In this document: positions 43,906 through 53,107 of the stretch, in pieces
Numbering within the stretch: the stretch's first letter is position 1
Layout of the letters: every line of letters begins with the position of its first letter
Source of the DNA: Tissierella sp032104385
GTDB taxonomy: Bacteria > Bacillota > Clostridia > Tissierellales > Tissierellaceae
DNA: 64,000 nt
Assembly: GCF_032104385.1 (NCBI RefSeq)
Contig: NZ_DAMCHJ010000001.1
Span: forward strand, 124,001-188,000
Reading direction: 5' to 3'
The notes under the pieces: generated by a model
Seen by the model: only the letters and a program-made list of their open reading frames with translations
What the model was told of the DNA's origin: nothing
Databases searched by the model: none
Position numbers and translations under genes: made by a program

Positions 43906-44964
43906 TTAATAATTTAGTCTATATTGTTCAAATCCCTCATAAACGTCTATCTTACCACTCTTAATATCATCAATTAATTGTTTAACTTTTGCTAATAATT
44001 CCTCTGGAATATTCTTTTCATCTCTTTCATCATAAACAGAACCACCTGAACTTAGGTCGAAATCCACTGATGTTTCGAACTCTTTTCCTGCCCCATGATT
44101 TTCAGCTAATGATATAACTGCAACATCCATTGATTTAACTGCTGACCAAAATACAGCTGGGTCTATATCTCCTTGCCAGTCATCAACACCGATGACTTTG
44201 ATGCCTGTTTCTGCACAGGCAGATATTACTCCAGGTCCTCCTAAATATGCACTTTGATATATAATATCCACATCATTGTTTTGAATCATTGTCTTAGCTG
44301 TTTCTTGTCCTTTAACTGGGTCAAATGGATCTCCTGTAAAGGCAGAAATTACGGATTTACCATTGTTAGCATAGTTAACACCTGCTGTATATCCATCGCG
44401 AAATCTCTGAACCTTTAGGATATCCTTATGTCCAATCCAACCAACTATGTCTTTTTCAGTCATATTTGCAGCTACATAGCCTGCTACAAAGGATGATTCA
44501 AATGGGTCAACAGATACACTTGTTGCATTTTTCTTATCATGTTCCATATAAGTATCTAACATAAATATATGAAGATCGGGATAGTTTTCTGCTAATTCAT
44601 CAGAAAGCTCCAGTGCTACATTGCTCAACTCATCAAACATAGTAAACATAGCTGTATATCCTTGAGCTGCCATTGCCCTAATTTGTTCGGGATATTCAGA
44701 TGCTTCTGATACTTCAATTGCCTTAACTTCCCAGCCTTTTTTCTCTAATTCTTGAAATCCGCTCCAGATTAGATCTGTAAAATCATTTCCCAATGGTGTT
44801 GTTGTTATTAAACATGCTTTTTTAGCAATTCCATCTTTACTTTCTTCTCCTGTAACTTCTGATTTTCCTTGTTCTACAACTGCTGGTTCTGCATCTTTTT
44901 TTGTACATGCTGTCATTGTGACTATCATCATAATTGCCATAATTAAACTAAGTAATCTTTTCAA
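43906..44964 (-). CDS. Bmp-family nucleoside-binding lipoprotein
   Basis: A 352-residue BMP (PnrA/Med-like) lipoprotein. Lipobox MTAC (Cys20). Core motifs are GNDFTDLIWSGFQELEKKGW, AAQGYTAMFTMFDE, FVAGYVAANMTEKDIVGWIG and DVDIIYQSAYLGGPGVI. It captures nucleosides outside the membrane for the Nup-type permease. Starts with TTG at 44964 after AAAGGGAGATACAA. First gene of the operon bmp-ATPase-permease-permease-yjjI-yjjW-psuG-like. Confidence 0.9.
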   Translation of the reverse strand: MKRLLSLIMAIMMIVTMTACTKKDAEPAVVEQGKSEVTGEESKDGIAKKACLITTTPLGNDFTDLIWSGFQELEKKGWEVKAIEVSEASEYPEQIRAMAAQGYTAMFTMFDELSNVALELSDELAENYPDLHIFMLDTYMEHDKKNATSVSVDPFESSFVAGYVAANMTEKDIVGWIGHKDILKVQRFRDGYTAGVNYANNGKSVISAFTGDPFDPVKGQETAKTMIQNNDVDIIYQSAYLGGPGVISACAETGIKVIGVDDWQGDIDPAVFWSAVKSMDVAVISLAENHGAGKEFETSVDFDLSSGGSVYDERDEKNIPEELLAKVKQLIDDIKSGKIDVYEGFEQYRLNY

Positions 44965-45120
44965 TTGTATCTCCCTTTCTTTTTAACTTAATAATCTAAT
45001 CTTTAAAAGGATTTTTTAGATAAAGTATAAGCAACCCTTACTTATCTGATTTAATTAGTAATTGATTTACTAATTAAATTTTATCTGCATATCCTTATAC
45101 AAAGCTTTTCTTATTTTCAT

Positions 45121-45148
45121 AAAAATAATCCTCAACATTTTGTCGAGG
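45121..45148 (-). terminator. Intrinsic terminator after the tautomerase gene
   Basis: Arms CCTCGACA / TGTTGAGG with a 3-nt loop (one mismatch), then ATTATTTTT on the minus strand. Confidence 0.75.
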
Positions 45149-45208
45149 TTATATTTTTACAACTTTGATTATTGAAAATTTATTTATACAAAAATATCTA
45201 TAAATCTA

Positions 45209-45406
45209 CTATCTAGAACAAGTGGATTTCCCTCCGCATCCCCAATTCTCACTTGGATGTTCTTCAATGATTACAGTAGTCTTAGTATAATAATCTTCAT
45301 TACCTATGGCTTCTGCTAAAGCACGGCTAACTTTTTCTATTGCATCTTGTTTCATATTGCTATCTTTTAAAACGCCTTCTTTCATCTTTAAGATTATTAA
45401 TGGCAT
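45209..45406 (-). CDS. 4-oxalocrotonate tautomerase-family protein
   Basis: A 65-residue protein starting Met-Pro, so mature Pro1 is the catalytic base of the tautomerase superfamily. It has the usual VSRALAEAIGNEDYYTKTTV and IIEEHPSENWGCGG stretches, the latter where the family has a similar ExPxxNWGxGG pattern. The C-terminus carries two cysteines (WGCGGKSTCSR). The substrate is unknown. It stands between a bmp operon and a UroD-like gene with its own terminator. Confidence 0.85.
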   Translation of the reverse strand: MPLIILKMKEGVLKDSNMKQDAIEKVSRALAEAIGNEDYYTKTTVIIEEHPSENWGCGGKSTCSR

Positions 45407-45610
45407 ATTATCTTACTCCTTTCTTATAGTAATCCAATCCTCATTCAATATAATAATCTTTAATTAAATATAGAATCTATACATACTATGTATTTTACAT
45501 ATATTTCGACATATTTCGATACTTTCATAATAGCATATCATATTTCTATAGTACAATTAAATATATCTATTGGAGCAGCTTATTTATAGTTTTTATCTAT
45601 ATGATTCTAC

Positions 45611-46705
45611 CTATTCCTCACTTAATAGCAATTCTTCATTAATAGGATAATGTCCATATATTCTCGCAGCATCAACTAATGCCTGAATATTTTCTATTGG
45701 TGTATTCATAGGAATTTGACATCCTGCTGAAAGAACAAATCCCTTATTAGAGTCATAAGCTTTTCTAATACATTGTTTTGCAGACTTAAGGACATCTTCT
45801 ACGGTACCCAGTCTCATCACATCTACTGGGGGAACATTTCCTGATATTGTTATCCTATTCCCCATTATTTCTTTTGCATCACCAAGGTCTTCTTCATTAT
45901 CTATGCTAAAACTAGAAATTCCAGTATTCATTACAGATTCCCATATATCTTTGCTTTTACCACAGATATGTATGGATATACTACCTCCCGTTAATTCTTT
46001 CATTCTATCTACATTCTTCTTAATATAGGGCGCAGAAAATTCATTAAAATGCTTAACACCAATTACATTTGTAGAAGAAACGGGATCAGAAAATCCTACT
46101 CCTACTCCTAATTCTACAGCTCTCTCAATTAGTCTATTGTTGGACTCAGTTACTATTTCCATCAATATATGGATATCCTTAGGATATTTAATTATCCACT
46201 TTAATAAATTTTCTGTACCTACTAAAGATGCCGCTGTACTAAAAGGTCCTGTTAATCCCAATCCCACCTTTGCCTTATTACCTATCTTCCCTTTTAACAT
46301 CTTTAAAGCTTTAAATACAATAGGTAATCTGCCCCCTTTCTCAGGGTTTAATGGTATTAGGTTTACTATATCCTTTACATTCTTTATAGCAGGGGTTTCT
46401 AATAATTGAAGACCATTATCTGGATAATGTAACTTAGAACCCATAGCCTCACTAACACCTCTTAAGGAAGTTGAAATTTTAACACCATCAGCTCCAAATC
46501 TTTCATATAATGCAAGCTCCAGTTCCACCATTCTTTCAGCAGAATAATAATACTCTTTAGTGTCTATACCTATAAAGGAAACCATAGTTTCCCCAGTACT
46601 AATACTGCAAGGTATCCGATCTATATCTTCTCCCTTTGCAAAAGCAGTCATTCTTTCCATTGAAGTCATCTGATCCTTCTTGGGTTTCAGTCTATATCCT
46701 TTCAA
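45611..46705 (-). CDS. UroD/MtaA-family methyltransferase-like protein
   Basis: A 364-residue TIM-barrel protein of the uroporphyrinogen decarboxylase superfamily, closer to the cobalamin-dependent methyltransferases (MtaA/MtbA type). The zinc-binding pattern is visible as SIHICGKS and, about 75 residues later, LSAGCQIP (His-x-Cys...Cys). The RIPCSISTGET N-terminus and the LGLTGPFSTAASLVGTENLL stretch fit the family. It probably transfers a methyl group between a corrinoid and a thiol, but no corrinoid protein lies nearby. Starts with TTG at 46705 after AAGGAGGAATAAA. Confidence 0.8.
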   Translation of the reverse strand: MKGYRLKPKKDQMTSMERMTAFAKGEDIDRIPCSISTGETMVSFIGIDTKEYYYSAERMVELELALYERFGADGVKISTSLRGVSEAMGSKLHYPDNGLQLLETPAIKNVKDIVNLIPLNPEKGGRLPIVFKALKMLKGKIGNKAKVGLGLTGPFSTAASLVGTENLLKWIIKYPKDIHILMEIVTESNNRLIERAVELGVGVGFSDPVSSTNVIGVKHFNEFSAPYIKKNVDRMKELTGGSISIHICGKSKDIWESVMNTGISSFSIDNEEDLGDAKEIMGNRITISGNVPPVDVMRLGTVEDVLKSAKQCIRKAYDSNKGFVLSAGCQIPMNTPIENIQALVDAARIYGHYPINEELLLSEE

Positions 46706-46742
46706 ATTTATTCCTCCTTCAATTAATTATAAAAGTAATAAA

Positions 46743-46770
46743 AGAACAGTAATCTCTTTATTACTGTTCT
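46743..46770 (-). terminator. Intrinsic terminator after the zip gene
   Basis: Arms AGAACAGTAAT / ATTACTGTTCT with a 6-nt loop followed by TTTATTACTTTT on the minus strand. Confidence 0.8.
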
Positions 46771-46886
46771 CTGCTTTTTATCAACTTTACAAGTTTATTT
46801 ATAAGAATAAATAAATTTTCTAGAGAAAAATTCTTCTGACAATCTTTTAATTTACATTTTCCTAAGAGTTAAAAATTTCTACTGCT

Positions 46887-47690
46887 TTAATGATGATGAA
46901 ATATACTCATAGATAATGCCATAACTGCCATTCCTGCAATGGCTCCATATACAGATATATGATGATCCTCATATTTTTGGGATGATGGTAACAATTCATC
47001 TAAGGATACAAATATCATAATACCTGCCACTATGGAAAAAAGAATTCCAAATACTAAATCATTGAAAAGTTTTGATAAGATTAAATACCCTATTACTGCA
47101 CCGAAAGGCTGACATAATCCTACTAATAGGGAATAAACAAATGCCTTTTTCTTGCTCCCAGTAGAATAATAAATCGGCACTGATATAGCAATGCTCAATG
47201 GTATATTGTGAAGAATTACGGCTGCTGCTAAAGGAATTGCTAGAGATATATCCTTCAATCCTGCAGTAAATATAGATAATCCTTCAGGTAAATTGTGTAT
47301 AGCTATTGCAACTGCCGACATAAGTCCTAACTTAGATAGATGTTCTTCGTTTTCTTCATGATGATGTTCATGTTCATCATGTCCATGATAATGCCCTCCA
47401 TATTTATGGACTATTTTTTCTATTATAGCAGTAATGAGCATACCTCCAAAAAATCCACCTAAAGCTATAAAATTGCTATGCTCTCCAAAATATGTTTCTA
47501 TTAACTCCATGCCCTCCGGTAAAATTGCCATAAAAGACACATATATCATTATTCCTGCTGAAAAACTCAAGGCTATGGCTAAAAATCTTTTATTAGTTTC
47601 CTTTACAAAGAAAGATAATAAACTTCCAATTCCCATTGATAACCCTACTATAGTTGTAAGTCCCAACGATAATATTACTTCTTTATTCAT
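46887..47690 (-). CDS. ZIP-family divalent metal transporter
   Basis: A 267-residue ZIP permease with eight membrane helices. The variable cytoplasmic loop (about 93-115) is histidine-rich (GGHYHGHDEHEHHHEE). The transport motifs HNLPEGLSIF in helix 4 and HNIPLSIAISVP in helix 5 carry the metal ligands. The C-terminus ends FHHH. It moves zinc or other divalent ions into the cytoplasm. The ATG overlaps the yibE/F-like stop by 8 bp, suggesting coupled translation. Confidence 0.92.
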   Translation of the reverse strand: MNKEVILSLGLTTIVGLSMGIGSLLSFFVKETNKRFLAIALSFSAGIMIYVSFMAILPEGMELIETYFGEHSNFIALGGFFGGMLITAIIEKIVHKYGGHYHGHDEHEHHHEENEEHLSKLGLMSAVAIAIHNLPEGLSIFTAGLKDISLAIPLAAAVILHNIPLSIAISVPIYYSTGSKKKAFVYSLLVGLCQPFGAVIGYLILSKLFNDLVFGILFSIVAGIMIFVSLDELLPSSQKYEDHHISVYGAIAGMAVMALSMSIFHHH

Positions 47691-48795
47691 TTTTTATATC
47701 TTCTCCTCTTACTTTTTTAGTCAATACACTAGCTATTAGTGCTGTGATTGGAATAGTCAGTACAAGCCCAATACTTCCTGATAATGACCTGATAACTTCC
47801 GTAGCTATTACATCTAAATTCATAATCTTAATTAAGGATGTTTCATATGCCATAAATAATAATAAAAGAGGAATAGATGAGCCAGTATATGCAAGTATTA
47901 AGGTATTGGTCATGGTTCCCATTACATCCTTACCTACATTCATACCCGATTTAAATAATTCTTTTCTTGAAAGATTGTTATTTGCACTATGTATCTCCTC
48001 TATGGATGAGGCTATGGACATTCCCACATCCATTACTGCTCCTAAGGAACCTAATATTATACCTGCAAAAAGTAAGTTTTTAAAATCAAACTCTATTTCT
48101 TGTGGAATATACATTAACATTGTAGCTTCCTCTGCACTTAACCCTGTTAAATGTATCTTTGATCCTACATAATATGATATTATCCCTGCTATAATAACCC
48201 CTGAAGAAGTACCTAATATTGCTGCTATACTCTTATTATTGACACCAGATACTAAAAATATAGTTATTATTGTAACTCCTATTGAAATCAATATAGATAT
48301 AGGTACAGGATTTGCTCCTTTTAATATTTGAGGTAATAATATATAAAATACAGCTCCTATGGTTAAAGACAATGATATAATGGCCTTTAGTCCTTTCATT
48401 CTCCCAACTATAAGAATTAAAACAACAAATAAAATAATTAAATATAATATAAAATCGGCTCTTTGATAATCTGCAATATTTATATTATATTCTCCATCTG
48501 CTATTTCCTCAATAGCTATTACTACTTTGTCCCCTTCTTTCACAAAAATATTATATGCCATGTTATCTGATAAATCATTTTCTATATCTACTATTTTATC
48601 TTTATATTTCCCACTGGTAATCTTCAATGTAACTTTTTGTGTTTGGACATATTCTCCAAATTCATCTTTTTCTTGTGCTTCTCCCGCCTCAATAACAATA
48701 GCCTTTTCTATTAATGGCTCTATATGTTCCTCTGCTAAGACTGTGGTGTTAATTATAATTAACATTAATATAATAATTGATAAAATTTTCTTCAT
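47683..48795 (-). CDS. YibE/F-family membrane protein
   Basis: About 370 residues. A signal peptide or first helix, an extracytoplasmic beta domain (about 30-115, with VTLKITSGKYKDKIVDIEND), then seven or eight helices with the YibE/F stretches AILGTSSGVIIAGIISYYVG and LGAVMDVGMSIASSIEEIH. Function is unproven in the family. I take the ATG at 48795 preceded by GAGGAGGGTATTT; a TTG 15 bases upstream overlaps that site. Co-translated with the ZIP transporter. Confidence 0.88.
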   Translation of the reverse strand: MKKILSIIILMLIIINTTVLAEEHIEPLIEKAIVIEAGEAQEKDEFGEYVQTQKVTLKITSGKYKDKIVDIENDLSDNMAYNIFVKEGDKVVIAIEEIADGEYNINIADYQRADFILYLIILFVVLILIVGRMKGLKAIISLSLTIGAVFYILLPQILKGANPVPISILISIGVTIITIFLVSGVNNKSIAAILGTSSGVIIAGIISYYVGSKIHLTGLSAEEATMLMYIPQEIEFDFKNLLFAGIILGSLGAVMDVGMSIASSIEEIHSANNNLSRKELFKSGMNVGKDVMGTMTNTLILAYTGSSIPLLLLFMAYETSLIKIMNLDVIATEVIRSLSGSIGLVLTIPITALIASVLTKKVRGEDIKNE

Positions 48796-48893
48796 AAATA
48801 CCCTCCTCAACTATATTAATAAAAATATTATATCACAACAAATATGTAATTGAAAAAAATTGCCAAGAGAATATCTCCTGACAATTTCTAAAA

Positions 48894-48913
48894 AACCTAT
48901 AAAATTATAGGTT
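48894..48913 (-). terminator. Intrinsic terminator after the chemoreceptor gene
   Basis: Arms AACCTATAA / TTATAGGTT and a six-T run on the minus strand, starting at the chemoreceptor stop codon. Confidence 0.75.
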
Positions 48914-50615
48914 ACACCTTAAATTCTTTTATTAGACTATTTAATCTATCTGCTATGGTAGCTTGATTTTCCGTCGCCATTACAATTTGCTCTAATGCCT
49001 CCTTAGTTTCATTCATCCCTATTCTAATTTTATCTGAATTCTCATGGGCATTGTTCATATTTCCTGCAATATTCAAGATTACAGATGATATTTCCTCAGT
49101 TGATGCATTTAGTTCTTCTGACATAGCTGCTGTATCTTGAGATATATTGTTTACAAAGACTGCATCTTTCTCATAGTTTATTCCTGTTGATACCAAAAGG
49201 TCATAGTCTTTAGTCACACTATGATTTATGAACTCTAAGATATCCTTAGAATTCTTAGATAAATTTGTAAAAGCAATATCTACATTTGCAACTACAGACT
49301 GAATTTTTGATACATATTCCTCAGATTCTTCTGCCAATTTTCTAATTTCATCCGCCACTATAGCAAACCCTCTGCCACTATCACCTGCTCTTGCTGCCTC
49401 TATTGCTGCATTAAGTGCCAATAGATTGGTTTGAGTGGATATTTCTGCTATAGAATCGGCTATAACAGATATTTCATTTACTACTTTTCCAGCTTCTATA
49501 GCATTTATTATAGCTTTTTCTTTTTCCTGTAATAATTTATCTGCAATTTTCTTGGATTCTTGTCCTTGTAGCCTAATTGTCATAGCCCTTTCTTTTATTT
49601 TAGCAGATTCATTGCTTCCGTCAAATGCACTAGTTGCAAGTTGTGTAACTCCAGAATTTACTTCTTCAGTGGAATTAGTTAGTTCTCCTGTTGCAAAATT
49701 TACGCTTTGTATATCCTCTATTATACTCATGGTTCTATTAGATATTATATTAAAAGTACTATTGATTTCTTCTGTTATTGCAGATAACTCTTCAGATGAA
49801 TCTGATACTTCTTTAGAACCTTGAGAAATTTCCACTATGATTGCCCTCATCCTAGCTTGAGCTTCCTTTAATGAATTAACTAATTTACCTATTTCATCTG
49901 TTGTATCTGTATTTATCTCATAGGTTAAATCTCCATTACCTAATGCTTCTGCAAATTTTACACCTTTATTTAAGGCCTTTGAAATATATGAGGACATAAA
50001 AAGTCCAGCAATTATAGCAATGGCAAATCCACCTAGAATAAAAATCATCATATCGGCAGATGCCTTTTTATATCTTTCCAAACTGCTTTTATTCTCCATT
50101 TCAGCCATTGATTGATTAATATCTATAAGTTCTCCAATACGTCTGAACATTATTTCACTAGCAGTTGTCACATCCTTTAATATCTTTGTGTCATTTAAAC
50201 CTCCATCTTTAAGTATGATTTCAATCAGATTATCTCTTTTATCACTATAGGATTTAAGATTTTCAAGAAAGATGTTCCAAGTCTGATTTGTTTCCACAGA
50301 TAATTCCTTTTTACTATAGGATTCTATTAAAGCTTGATTTTTATCTCTATCATTTTCCATAATATCAACTATTGAAGAAATTCTTTCAATTTCCTTTGTA
50401 TTAACTAATTCGTTAAGTACCGCTCTAGTATTTAGGAGATTTTCTCGTATTTCATGCAACTCATTAATTCCTTTAAGATTGTGACTATACATTCTATCCC
50501 CTGCATTGTAGATTTCTTTCATATTAAACCTACCTATTATACATACAATCCCTAATAATATGGTTATTGATATAAAAACTATTAGAAGCTTTACTTTGAT
50601 TGAAATACTTCTCAT
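48912..50615 (-). CDS. Methyl-accepting chemotaxis protein
   Basis: A 567-residue chemoreceptor. First helix (about 8-27), four-helix-bundle-type ligand domain (about 30-185, E/K/N-rich, with HEIRENLLNTRAVLNELVN), second helix (about 190-210), HAMP (about 212-265) and signalling domain (about 285-567). The hairpin tip is in STQTNLLALNAAIEAARAGD followed by GRGFAIVADEIRKLAEES. The ligand is unknown. Single-gene unit. Confidence 0.93.
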   Translation of the reverse strand: MRSISIKVKLLIVFISITILLGIVCIIGRFNMKEIYNAGDRMYSHNLKGINELHEIRENLLNTRAVLNELVNTKEIERISSIVDIMENDRDKNQALIESYSKKELSVETNQTWNIFLENLKSYSDKRDNLIEIILKDGGLNDTKILKDVTTASEIMFRRIGELIDINQSMAEMENKSSLERYKKASADMMIFILGGFAIAIIAGLFMSSYISKALNKGVKFAEALGNGDLTYEINTDTTDEIGKLVNSLKEAQARMRAIIVEISQGSKEVSDSSEELSAITEEINSTFNIISNRTMSIIEDIQSVNFATGELTNSTEEVNSGVTQLATSAFDGSNESAKIKERAMTIRLQGQESKKIADKLLQEKEKAIINAIEAGKVVNEISVIADSIAEISTQTNLLALNAAIEAARAGDSGRGFAIVADEIRKLAEESEEYVSKIQSVVANVDIAFTNLSKNSKDILEFINHSVTKDYDLLVSTGINYEKDAVFVNNISQDTAAMSEELNASTEEISSVILNIAGNMNNAHENSDKIRIGMNETKEALEQIVMATENQATIADRLNSLIKEFKV

Positions 50616-50746
50616 ACTATCATTCCCCCCATATATAATCCCTATTTTCTATATCATACTCTATTAATAATTTAACTTCAATGGTTTTTATAATATTCTG
50701 TAAGTTTTGAATAGGCAATGTATACACAGTTAATTTATCTAGTATA

Positions 50747-50775
50747 TTGATAAATATAATATTTTATGATAATAT
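50747..50775 (+). promoter_or_regulatory. Promoter of tRNA-Val
   Basis: TTGATA (50747-50752) and TAATAT (50770-50775) with a 17-bp spacer, 16 bp before the tRNA 5' end. Confidence 0.65.
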
Positions 50776-50791
50776 ATTGTGGAATAAATAA

Positions 50792-50867
50792 GGGCGGTTA
50801 ACTCAGCTGGTAGAGTGTCATCTTGACGTGGTGAAAGTCGTAGGTTCAAGTCCTATACCGCCCACCA
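50792..50867 (+). tRNA. tRNA-Val (GAC)
   Basis: A 76-nt cloverleaf: acceptor GGGCGGT / ACCGCCC, D arm ACTC-AGCTGGTA-GAGT, anticodon stem TCATC / GGTGA around loop TTGACGT (anticodon GAC), T arm GTAGG-TTCAAGT-CCTAT, encoded CCA end. It reads GUC and GUU codons. It stands alone, with its own promoter and terminator. Confidence 0.95.
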
Positions 50868-50915
50868 GTGTTTAATTAAGAATTAAGGTATTCAGGTTGA
50901 CTTGAAAAGTTATTT

Positions 50916-50943
50916 GACAGTAATAAATTTACTGTCTTTTTTT
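50916..50943 (+). terminator. Intrinsic terminator after tRNA-Val
   Basis: GACAGTAA-TAAAT-TTACTGTC followed by seven Ts. Confidence 0.85.
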
Positions 50944-51011
50944 ATATGTTTTATTTTAATTATTTTTGGTATAATTAGAGTGTCTAAATAAATTAGAATG
51001 GGGTGTTTAAT

Positions 51012-52448
51012 TTGAAGATATTAATTGGTACAGGCGGAGAAGTAGAAATTCTTTTAGTATTTAAAGAAACAGAGAAATTAAATAAGGCACAAGAATTATA
51101 TGATTATCTAAAGAAAAAAGAGATTTTCAAGGGTAATTGCGGAGAGGTATATTCAGATATTTCACCTAAAGGAAATAACGTAATAATACTGGGGCTAGGA
51201 GAAAAAGAAAAGATATCATTTGAATCTCTTAGAAAAGCTTTCTATAAATTAGGTAAAGAATTAATGAAGTTTAAAGTAGAATCTGCAGAAGTAACAGTTC
51301 CTAAGTTTGAAAATCTTTGTTATACAAAGACTAATATGGCAATAGCAGAAGGTCTGCTTCAATCAGAATATGCCTTTGAAAAATATTTATCAGAAAAGAA
51401 AATAAAGCCTACAGTTAAGGAATTTTTCTTAAATATATTAGAAGATAAAAAAGATAAGGTAGAAGAAGGAATTAAGGAAATCAATAATCTTATAGAAGGA
51501 ATATTTTTAGCAAGAGATTTAGTTAATGAGCCTGCTATGGAAATGACTCCTGTTGAACTTGCTAAAAGAGCAAAGGAAGAGTTAGAGGTTCTAGGAGTTG
51601 AGGTAAATATTTATGATAGAGATAAAATAGAAGAGTTGGGAATGAAAGCTTTTCTAGCTGTTTCTAAAGGTTCAGCTATTCCACCTCAGTTCATAGTTAT
51701 GAAATGGAATGGAGACAGTTCATCTGAAGAAAAACTTGCTCTTGTTGGTAAGGGACTTACTTATGATTCAGGTGGATATTCTATAAAACCTGGAGATAGT
51801 ATGGTGAATATGTATAGCGATATGGGTGGTTCTGCTTCTGTAATTGGTGCTATGAAAGCTATTGCTAAATCTAAGCTAAATAAAAATGTTATTGGGATTA
51901 TAGCTGCTTGTGAAAACTTAATTTCTGGTGAAGCATATAAGCCTGGAGATGTAATTGGCTCTATGGCAGGTAAAACCATAGAAGTATGGAGTACCGATGC
52001 AGAAGGCAGATTGACTTTAGCAGATGCATTATGGTATGCTGCAACTGTTGAAAAGGCTAATAAAATCATTGATATAGCTACCCTTACAGGCGCTTGTATT
52101 GTAGCATTGGGCAATGTAAATACTGGTGCTATAACTAATGACGAAAACTTAATGAATAAAGTAAAAAATGCTTCTGAGTTAGCAGGTGAACCAGTATGGC
52201 AACTACCTTCAAATGATGAATATAGAGATTTAATAAAGGGAACTGTTGGTGATTTGAAAAATACTGGGGGAAGAGGAGGCGGTACAATAACTGCCGGACT
52301 TTTCTTAGAAGAATTTGTAAATAAAACTCCTTGGGTTCATTTAGATATAGCAGGAACAGCCTTCCTTTCTGGAGAAATGGGATATTTGCCTAAGGGAGCT
52401 ACAGGAGTTCCTGTGAAAACCTTATATCATTTAGCTAAGGAAATATAA
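51012..52448 (+). CDS. pepA: Leucyl aminopeptidase (M17)
   Basis: A 478-residue M17 cytosolic aminopeptidase. The C-terminal catalytic domain holds GKGLTYDSGGYSIKP (metal-binding Asp and active Lys), DMGGSASVIGAM, STDAEGRLTLADAL (Asp and Glu ligands, catalytic Arg) and GTVGDLKNTGGRGGG. The N-terminal macro-like domain is present. It removes N-terminal residues from peptides, fitting an amino-acid fermenter. Start is TTG at 51012 after GGGGTG. An extended -10 (TGGTATAAT, about 50968-50976) is the likely promoter. Confidence 0.94.
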   Translation: MKILIGTGGEVEILLVFKETEKLNKAQELYDYLKKKEIFKGNCGEVYSDISPKGNNVIILGLGEKEKISFESLRKAFYKLGKELMKFKVESAEVTVPKFENLCYTKTNMAIAEGLLQSEYAFEKYLSEKKIKPTVKEFFLNILEDKKDKVEEGIKEINNLIEGIFLARDLVNEPAMEMTPVELAKRAKEELEVLGVEVNIYDRDKIEELGMKAFLAVSKGSAIPPQFIVMKWNGDSSSEEKLALVGKGLTYDSGGYSIKPGDSMVNMYSDMGGSASVIGAMKAIAKSKLNKNVIGIIAACENLISGEAYKPGDVIGSMAGKTIEVWSTDAEGRLTLADALWYAATVEKANKIIDIATLTGACIVALGNVNTGAITNDENLMNKVKNASELAGEPVWQLPSNDEYRDLIKGTVGDLKNTGGRGGGTITAGLFLEEFVNKTPWVHLDIAGTAFLSGEMGYLPKGATGVPVKTLYHLAKEI

Positions 52449-52475
52449 AGAAGAATATTTTTACTAAGATAAAAT

Positions 52476-52510
52476 AAAAAATCCAGAAGAACTATTCTTC
52501 TGGATTTTTT
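52476..52510 (+). terminator. Intrinsic terminator after pepA
   Basis: Arms AAAAAATCCAGAAGAA / TTCTTCTGGATTTTTT around CTA. Symmetrical enough to serve the converging operon as well. Confidence 0.9.
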
Positions 52511-52569
52511 CTGAAATGTATACGAAAGATAAAGCTTAAGTGAATAGATATACCTTGCCTCTACATATA

Positions 52570-53106
52570 TTAGATAAAACTATATCCTGCTTTTAATGCA
52601 GCTGAATTAAGTGCTTCAAATTTTTCTTTTCCCTTTTTCCTAAACATATCGTTCATTCCTTCTAATGCTTCCTCTTCAGTAAAGTATCCCGATTCCTTTA
52701 CTATAACTCCTGCCATAACTATGTTAGCTCCTTTAGGATGGTTTAATTCATTTGCTATAGTCATGCAAGGCACTTCTATGATTTTAATATCATCTCTTGT
52801 ATTTAAAGATGCATCTACCATGTCCGAGTTTACAACAATTGTACCTCCCGATTTAACAACTGGAATAAATTGTTTGAAAGCTGGTATATTCATAGCTAAT
52901 ACAATATCTGGTTCGTCTATTGAAATATGATAAATATAATCTTCACCAAATTTTACTGTACAGTTAGCAGTTCCACCTCTCATAGCTGATCCATATTGAG
53001 GACTCCATGTTGCATGATATCCTTTAAATATAGCCATTTGTGACATCAATAGTCCTGCAGTAAGTACCCCTTGTCCCCCAAAACCTGCGAATACTATTTC
53101 TTTCAT
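52570..53106 (-). CDS. 2-oxoacid:ferredoxin oxidoreductase gamma subunit (VOR/KOR type)
   Basis: A 178-residue gamma subunit (POR gamma domain): EIVFAGFGGQGVLTAGLLMS at the start, SPQYGSAMRGGTANCTVK and DIVLAMNIPAF. It completes the four-subunit ferredoxin-dependent oxidoreductase with the three genes just upstream. Last gene of the operon. Confidence 0.92.
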   Translation of the reverse strand: MKEIVFAGFGGQGVLTAGLLMSQMAIFKGYHATWSPQYGSAMRGGTANCTVKFGEDYIYHISIDEPDIVLAMNIPAFKQFIPVVKSGGTIVVNSDMVDASLNTRDDIKIIEVPCMTIANELNHPKGANIVMAGVIVKESGYFTEEEALEGMNDMFRKKGKEKFEALNSAALKAGYSFI

Positions 53107-53107
53107 G

